Origin: Nanobdellota archaeon
Lineage (GTDB): Archaea > Nanobdellota > Nanobdellia > Pacearchaeales > GW2011-AR1
Length of the DNA stretch: 7,804 bases
Assembly (NCBI GenBank): GCA_022563455.1
Contig: JADFNI010000041.1
Location: 1 to 7,804 of the forward strand
Direction: 5' to 3'
Shown: piece after piece, positions 4,358 through 7,804 of the stretch
How positions within the stretch are numbered: position 1 is the stretch's first letter
Layout: every line of letters starts with the position of its first letter
Notes under the pieces: model-generated
Told to the model about the DNA's origin: nothing
Database searches by the model: none
What the model saw: the letters and a program-made list of their open reading frames with translations, nothing else
Program-made: the position numbers and the translations under genes

Positions 4358-5020
4358 TTACTCTTTCTTTTCTTCAGTTGATTCAGTTGATTCAGTAGGC
4401 TCTTCAGTAGCTCCCTCAGCTTTCTTTTCTTCTTCAGCTGCCTTTTCTTCTTCTTCAGCTTTTTGAATGGCTTCTTGTTTAAGTTCTACTTCTTTGAAGA
4501 ATTCGTCTAATTCCTTTCGTTTTTCTGAATCGACTTCTGTTTTCTTTGCAGAAATTTCTTCAGAATATTTTCCTTCTTCAATTTCGGCCAATATTTCTCT
4601 TGGAGTTTTGTTTTCAATTAATACTCCTAAAGCCTGACAAGTTCCAATAATTGACTTTACCGTTGAAATAAATTCACGAGACAGTAAACTATCATGCTTT
4701 GCAATTGAAACTGAGATTACTTGTTCTATTGCTAAATTTCCTACTTGCTGTTTTAACCTGGCACCTGATGCTTTTTCGATAGATAACTCTTTTTTTAATA
4801 ACTCTGAGGTTGGAGGAGATAATACTTTAATTGAAACCTCTTTAGTTTTTGTGTCAATTGTCAAATGAACTGGGACAGTTATCCCTTTGAACTTTGAGGT
4901 TGCAGTATTTACGTCAGCAATAACTTTACCCATGTTGATACCCATTGGACCTAACTGTTGTGCTACTGCTGGACCTGGAGACATTTTTCCGCCTTCAACT
5001 AATAATTTTATTAAGACCAT
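4358..5020 (-). CDS. rpl11: Ribosomal protein L11 with long acidic C-terminal extension
   Basis: Large-subunit protein uL11, which binds the GTPase-associated centre of 23S rRNA with the stalk base. The N-terminal domain (1-70) contains the conserved GGKMSPGPAVAQQLGPMGINMGK region (10-32) and a VPVHLTID strand. The rRNA-binding C-terminal domain (about 71-158) includes ASGARLKQQVGNL, the ISVSIAKH strand and the KSIIGTCQALGVLIENKTPREI helix that closes the fold. Archaeal L11 usually ends near residue 160; here about 60 more residues follow, helical and rich in Lys/Glu/Ala (159-202), then a Glu/Thr/Ser end with near-repeats (TEEPTES, TESTE). L1, L10 and L12 genes, common neighbours, do not follow; tRNA-Pro does. 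A candidate TATA box 110 bases before the ATG predicts a leader, unlike most genes here. Confidence 0.93.
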   Translation of the reverse strand: MVLIKLLVEGGKMSPGPAVAQQLGPMGINMGKVIADVNTATSKFKGITVPVHLTIDTKTKEVSIKVLSPPTSELLKKELSIEKASGARLKQQVGNLAIEQVISVSIAKHDSLLSREFISTVKSIIGTCQALGVLIENKTPREILAEIEEGKYSEEISAKKTEVDSEKRKELDEFFKEVELKQEAIQKAEEEEKAAEEEKKAEGATEEPTESTESTEEKKE

Positions 5021-5120
5021 TAGACTCTTTCTTTTTTAGAAAAAAAGAAATTCCCTCGAAGTAGAAAAAACTTTTCTTCCAAAATGTTATTTTGATTTAA
5101 TTTCATGAATTTTTTTGACG

Positions 5121-5147
5121 AGAATAGTTTAAAAGATTAACTATTCT
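5121..5147 (-). promoter_or_regulatory. 9-base inverted repeat over the spt5 stop and a TATA-like element
   Basis: AGAATAGTT (5121-5129) and AACTATTCT (5139-5147) are perfect 9-base inverted repeats with a 9-base spacer. The spt5 stop codon (5141-5143) lies in one arm, and the TATA-like TTTTAAAC (minus strand, 5127-5134) falls in the spacer and inner arm. As RNA it forms a 9-bp, 9-base-loop hairpin at the end of the spt5 message. As DNA it is a symmetrical site over the only good TATA candidate for rpl11. Which role applies is undecided. The rest of 5021-5120 is AT-rich leader with no gene. Confidence 0.45.
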
Positions 5148-5848
5148 TCGTCTTCTAAATCCTCCCGTCTGATTACTCTTACGTTATCTAATTTTACAGT
5201 TACTGGGATTGGAACTGCAGCTCCTAAAAGAGATACTACGCATTCTCCTTTTCCCTTGTCAACTCTTACAACCTTTGCTTTTTCGTTCTTGAAAGGTTCT
5301 GAGATTATTTCAACTGTATCGTTCTTTTCTATTTTGATATCAGCCGCTACTGGTTCTAACATTGGTTTTACTTCACTATAAGGAACTGTTTTTCCGATTA
5401 TCCCCTTTACATAAGGTAAATTAAATACTGCTTCTTCTGCGTGCTCTCTGTCTGGAGATTCTAAAAATACGTAGCCCCTAAGTCCATGTGGCCTTGCAAG
5501 TGCATAAACTCCAACATTTCTTTTCTTTACCTTATCCGCTATCATTTCAAGGGCCTTGTCCTCTTTATTTGTTGTAACTTTTACTACAAAAATAACTGAT
5601 TCGAATTTCTTGCCCGATTCTTTGTCGTCTTCTGCTTCTTTTCTTTTTTCTTCTTCTTTTGCTTCTTTTTCTAATTCTTTTTCATCTTTTTCTAAATCTG
5701 ACGATGGCTCTGTGTCTTCGTTTTCCTCAGGTAAAATAGATACTTTTTTTGCTCCCTTTATTTTTGGTGCGAAAGCATCTTCTGCAGAACTATCTTTATC
5801 GTCCTCATCATCGAGGTAATCGAATTCTTCGTCGTATCCTATTCCCAT
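5141..5848 (-). CDS. spt5: Transcription elongation factor Spt5 (NusG family) with acidic N-terminal extension
   Basis: The archaeal NusG/Spt5 homologue, which with Spt4 binds the RNA polymerase clamp and makes elongation processive. Using the ATG at 5846-5848 it has 235 residues. Residues 1-80 are a charged, low-complexity extension (acidic EEFDYLDDEDDKD, then Glu/Lys-rich, probably coiled or disordered). The NGN domain spans about 82-167 (SVIFVVKVTTNKEDKALEMI, then RPHGLRGYVFLES, the clamp-contacting face). The KOW domain spans about 170-225, with PFKNEKAKVVRVDKGKGE as the KOW motif. Archaeal Spt5 is usually about 145-150 residues, so the extension is unusual. The farthest possible start is a TTG at 5873-5875 (nine more residues). 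I prefer the ATG because a GGAG lies 11 bases before it and no ribosome site precedes the TTG. It lies between secE and rpl11, as in many archaea. Confidence 0.92.
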   Translation of the reverse strand: MGIGYDEEFDYLDDEDDKDSSAEDAFAPKIKGAKKVSILPEENEDTEPSSDLEKDEKELEKEAKEEEKRKEAEDDKESGKKFESVIFVVKVTTNKEDKALEMIADKVKKRNVGVYALARPHGLRGYVFLESPDREHAEEAVFNLPYVKGIIGKTVPYSEVKPMLEPVAADIKIEKNDTVEIISEPFKNEKAKVVRVDKGKGECVVSLLGAAVPIPVTVKLDNVRVIRREDLEDEE

Positions 5849-5915
5849 GTTATTATTTGCTCCAGCTAGATTCAAAGGAATCTAAGAACTAGATATAATT
5901 AGTAGAAATTAACTG

Positions 5916-5923
5916 TTTTTAAA
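5916..5923 (-). promoter_or_regulatory. TATA box of spt5
   Basis: The minus strand reads TTTAAAAA in the context AATCTTTAAAAAC. It is centred 72 bases before the ATG at 5848 (45 before the TTG at 5875), predicting a leader of about 45 or 18 bases. A second possible box, TTATAT (about 5893-5898), would give initiation close to 5870. The unusual spacing is why the start is uncertain. Confidence 0.45.
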
Positions 5924-5941
5924 GATTTTGGTGGTTGATTC

Positions 5942-6124
5942 CTAAATAAATGTCTTCATTGCAATAGAAATTACAAACCCGAAAGCGCCAATTGCTAGAA
6001 GGCCTATGACTGAAACTTTTGAAATTGTTATAAATTCTGCCATAGTTGGTCTTTTTAGAAGTTTCCAAACTCTGACATATTGATGATAATTCGATTTTAA
6101 TTTTATTGTGAGTTCTTTATTCAT
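5942..6124 (-). CDS. secE: Protein translocase subunit SecE (Sec61 gamma)
   Basis: A 60-residue single-pass membrane protein, the clamp subunit of the SecYEG/Sec61 channel. The amphipathic cytoplasmic helix (about 10-30: NYHQYVRVWKLLKRPTMAEF) holds the conserved VWKLLKRPTMAEF pattern seen in archaeal SecE and Sec61 gamma. One transmembrane helix follows (about 36-57: KVSVIGLLAIGAFGFVISIAM). The length is normal for the family. It lies 29 bases after ftsZ and before spt5, the conserved archaeal order. A TATA box overlapping the end of ftsZ, 26 bases before the ATG, allows an independent leaderless transcript. Confidence 0.92.
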   Translation of the reverse strand: MNKELTIKLKSNYHQYVRVWKLLKRPTMAEFITISKVSVIGLLAIGAFGFVISIAMKTFI

Positions 6125-6145
6125 GAAATAATTAGAATTATTAGC

Positions 6146-6153
6146 TTTTTAAA
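6146..6153 (-). promoter_or_regulatory. TATA box of secE
   Basis: The minus strand reads TTTAAAAA, ending directly against the ftsZ stop codon (6154-6156) and centred about 26 bases before the secE ATG at 6124. It suggests secE can be transcribed separately even though it is tightly packed behind ftsZ. Confidence 0.5.
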
Positions 6154-7278
6154 TTATTCCTCAAAGAATTCGATCCCTAGTTCTCCTTCCATATCTTTTC
6201 TTCTTGCAACTTCAGGGGGATATCTTTCTCCAGAAATTTGAGGAGATTTAACACCTGTTACTATTACCATGACCTTAATTGATTTTTCTAAATCTTTTGA
6301 AATTTGCGCTCCCGAAATTAATTTTGCATCGGGAGATAACTGTTCTCCTATTTTTTGAACGATTGTCTTGTATTCTTCTAATGCTAAGTCTGTTCCCCCT
6401 ATGACATTTACTAAAGCTCCGCTTGCGTTTTTTATATCTACATCTAATAATGGGTTGTTTAACGCTTTTTCAACTGCTTCGTTTGCTCGGTCATTTGAAT
6501 CTGATTCACCCATACCAATTAAAGAAACTCCTCCGTTCGACATTACGGCTTTGATGTCTGCGAAATCTAAATTTACTAAACCTGATGAAGTTACTAGTTC
6601 GGTAATTCCTTTTACTGCATTTGTTAGAATTTCATCTGCTACTTTGAAAGCCGTTGGTAACGGTAAGTCTGGGGCTAAGTCTAATAATTTATCATTTGGA
6701 ATTACAATCAATGTGTCCACAATTCCTTCTAATCTTTCAAGTCCTTCCATTGCATTGTCAATTCTTTTTGCGCCCTCAACTGTAAACGGCAGTGTTACCA
6801 CCCCAATTACTAGGGCTCCTGCTTTTTTTGCGATTTCGGCTACGACTGGTGCTGCTCCAGTTCCAGTTCCCCCTCCAAGTCCACAAGTTATGAATACTAA
6901 GTCTGAATTAGCTAATTTCTTTTTGATATCTTGTTGTTGTTCTTTTGCAGCTTCAGCGCCAATTCTTGGATTTGAACCTGCACCTAATCCTTTTGAGATT
7001 TCTCGACCGATTAATATTTTTTGATCTGCGTTTGTATAAAGTAAGTCTTGAGCGTCAGTGTTTATTGCAATTATTTCACCCCCCTTAATTCCTATTTCTT
7101 TCATCCTAGAAGTTGTATTTCCCCCTCCTCCTCCGATTCCAACAACTTTGATCCTTGCTGCTTGTTTCTTTAAAATTTGTTCTAGCTCTTGATCGATTTC
7201 TAAATTAGGGCTAATGCTTGGAATGGGATTGTTTATAGGTTCTGAATAAACTTCACCACTTTCTAATATATCTTCCAT
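6154..7278 (-). CDS. ftsZ: Cell division GTPase FtsZ (archaeal FtsZ1-like)
   Basis: A 374-residue tubulin-superfamily GTPase that polymerises into the division ring. The N-terminal tail is disordered (1-40). The Rossmann GTPase domain starts at KVVGIGGGGGN (44-54), followed by AINTDAQ (71-77), the tubulin signature GGGTGTG (135-141) and the VVTLPF region (160-165). The T7 synergy loop NLDFADIKAVM (236-246) keeps both acidic residues, D238 and D241, needed for GTP hydrolysis across the subunit interface. The C-terminal domain (about 250-345) contains SNGGVSLIGMGES and NNPLLDVDI. The C-terminal tail ends GELGIEFFEE, a plausible SepF-binding peptide. The sequence is closer in style to euryarchaeal FtsZ1 (such as the Methanocaldococcus protein) than to bacterial FtsZ; this is from memory. 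It heads the ftsZ-secE-spt5-rpl11 block, and a SepF gene lies in the same window. Confidence 0.96.
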   Translation of the reverse strand: MEDILESGEVYSEPINNPIPSISPNLEIDQELEQILKKQAARIKVVGIGGGGGNTTSRMKEIGIKGGEIIAINTDAQDLLYTNADQKILIGREISKGLGAGSNPRIGAEAAKEQQQDIKKKLANSDLVFITCGLGGGTGTGAAPVVAEIAKKAGALVIGVVTLPFTVEGAKRIDNAMEGLERLEGIVDTLIVIPNDKLLDLAPDLPLPTAFKVADEILTNAVKGITELVTSSGLVNLDFADIKAVMSNGGVSLIGMGESDSNDRANEAVEKALNNPLLDVDIKNASGALVNVIGGTDLALEEYKTIVQKIGEQLSPDAKLISGAQISKDLEKSIKVMVIVTGVKSPQISGERYPPEVARRKDMEGELGIEFFEE

Positions 7279-7300
7279 AAAGAGTTTTAGTAGAGATGAC

Positions 7301-7308
7301 TTTTTAAG
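7301..7308 (-). promoter_or_regulatory. TATA box of ftsZ
   Basis: The minus strand reads CTTAAAAA in the context ATCCTTAAAAAG, centred about 27 bases before the ftsZ ATG at 7278. A TATAAAT lies directly upstream (about 7310-7316). Both fit in the 45-base gap after the preceding FKBP gene. Confidence 0.5.
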
Positions 7309-7323
7309 GATTTATAGACTCTA

Positions 7324-7804
7324 TTACTTAGAATCTTTGGACTCTGAAATTTCAACTTTCATATTTAGGATTTTTTCTAATTTTTCCTTGAACATCTTTA
7401 TGAAATTTGCTTCGTCGCTTTTTACCTTGAATGTTACTGTCTTACCACTTATCTCAAAGTCGAATATTTTTTTGAACAAGAAATCTTGGACCGCTTCTAC
7501 TTTTATTTTGTCATCAGTTACTTTTTTTAAGATCTTATAAGAATATGTTATGTTTTTTCCAGCTAGTGGATTGTTAAAATCAACTAAAGTTCTGCCTCCC
7601 GAACTTGATAAGATTTTTACTAATCGATTGTCTAAAGTTAACTGCATTCCTCTTTCTGGATTGATTTTTTGTGCATGAAATAACTTGGTTGGGACCATAC
7701 GAATAAGGTCTTTGTTTCTGGCCCCGAAAGCGTCAACTGGTTTTATATCAACTTTGTAATCTTTACCTTCTTCTTTTCCATCAAGATCTTCGTCTAGGCC
7801 TCTT
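7324..7804 (-). CDS. FKBP-type peptidyl-prolyl cis-trans isomerase (SlyD-like), N-terminus beyond window
   Basis: The frame stays open from the stop at 7324-7326 to the right edge, so 159 residues are visible and the N-terminus is missing. The internal ATG at 7696-7698 is not the real start, because the 35 codons before it encode conserved FKBP sequence: LDEDLDGKEEGKDYKV, then KPVDAFGARN and DLIRMVP. Next come residues of the insert-in-flap chaperone domain, NPERGMQLTLDN, a short strand-turn, and VDFNNPLAGK (about 75-84 of the visible part), the hallmark that returns to the FKBP core. A further alpha/beta C-terminal domain of about 70 residues is typical of the longer archaeal FKBPs. The enzyme accelerates proline isomerisation during folding and should be cytoplasmic. 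It lies 45 bases upstream of ftsZ on the same strand. Confidence 0.92.
   Translation of the reverse strand, partial: RGLDEDLDGKEEGKDYKVDIKPVDAFGARNKDLIRMVPTKLFHAQKINPERGMQLTLDNRLVKILSSSGGRTLVDFNNPLAGKNITYSYKILKKVTDDKIKVEAVQDFLFKKIFDFEISGKTVTFKVKSDEANFIKMFKEKLEKILNMKVEISESKDSK

Noticed and set aside
5556..5819. Plus-strand Ser/Phe-rich open frame
   Set aside because: Antisense to the Glu/Lys-rich extension of Spt5; its composition is a mirror artefact.
6368..7024. Plus-strand open frame of 218 codons
   Set aside because: It lies wholly antisense to the conserved ftsZ GTPase domain, with no promoter or recognisable protein sequence.
7337..7540. Plus-strand open frame of 67 codons
   Set aside because: Antisense to the C-terminal domain of the FKBP isomerase.
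7324..7698. Treating the FKBP gene as complete from the ATG at 7698
   Set aside because: The 35 upstream codons encode conserved FKBP sequence (including DAFGARN), so the gene continues past the right edge.
1..7804. CRISPR array, insertion sequence, rRNA or phage module
   Set aside because: No regularly spaced repeats, transposase, terminal inverted repeats or phage genes were found on either strand.

Overview
The window is AT-rich, gene-dense archaeal DNA, most likely from a small-genome DPANN archaeon of the Pacearchaeota/Woesearchaeota type. The archaeal assignment is firm: there is an archaeal RNA polymerase subunit (Rpo12/RpoP), Spt5, prefoldin beta, ribosomal protein L37Ae, an archaeal SecE, an archaeal SepF and TATA-box promoters placed for leaderless transcripts. 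The DPANN placement is an inference from the style of the hypothetical membrane and surface proteins and cannot be proved without a tree.

Layout: almost everything reads on the minus strand, so it is best read from right to left. (a) 7804-7324: C-terminal part of an FKBP-type peptidyl-prolyl isomerase that runs off the right edge. (b) 7278-4358: ftsZ, secE, spt5, rpl11, the classic archaeal cell division / protein export / transcription elongation / ribosome block. Both Spt5 and L11 carry long charged extensions. (c) 4321-4249: tRNA-Pro(UGG). (d) 4195-3626: a 189-residue protein whose last ~100 bases are about 52% GC, against about 29% a little upstream, and whose C-terminus looks like a C-type-lectin-fold domain. 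(e) 3550-2780: rpl37ae, rpoP (45 codons) and prefoldin beta, a tight information-processing operon. (f) 2655-2260: sepF, the membrane anchor of FtsZ. (g) 2154-1681: a three-TM membrane protein, convergent with (h) 1218-1586 (+ strand), a four-TM membrane protein. (i) 1106-1: N-terminal 368 residues of a secreted, probably cell-surface (S-layer-like) protein that runs off the left edge, divergent from (h).

The genes form two functional themes: information processing (Rpo12, Spt5, L11, L37Ae, tRNA-Pro, and the chaperones prefoldin and FKBP) and the cell envelope/division machinery (FtsZ, SepF, SecE, surface protein, small membrane proteins). Most transcription units have a TTTAAAAA- or TTTAAATA-like box centred 24-28 bases before the start codon, so most mRNAs should be leaderless. 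Spt5 and L11 are exceptions, with predicted leaders.

No insertion sequence, CRISPR array, rRNA or replication origin was seen. The item most worth pursuing is the possible diversity-generating-retroelement target at 3626-4195; the other oddities are the extended Spt5 and L11 and three inverted-repeat structures placed at promoters or gene ends.
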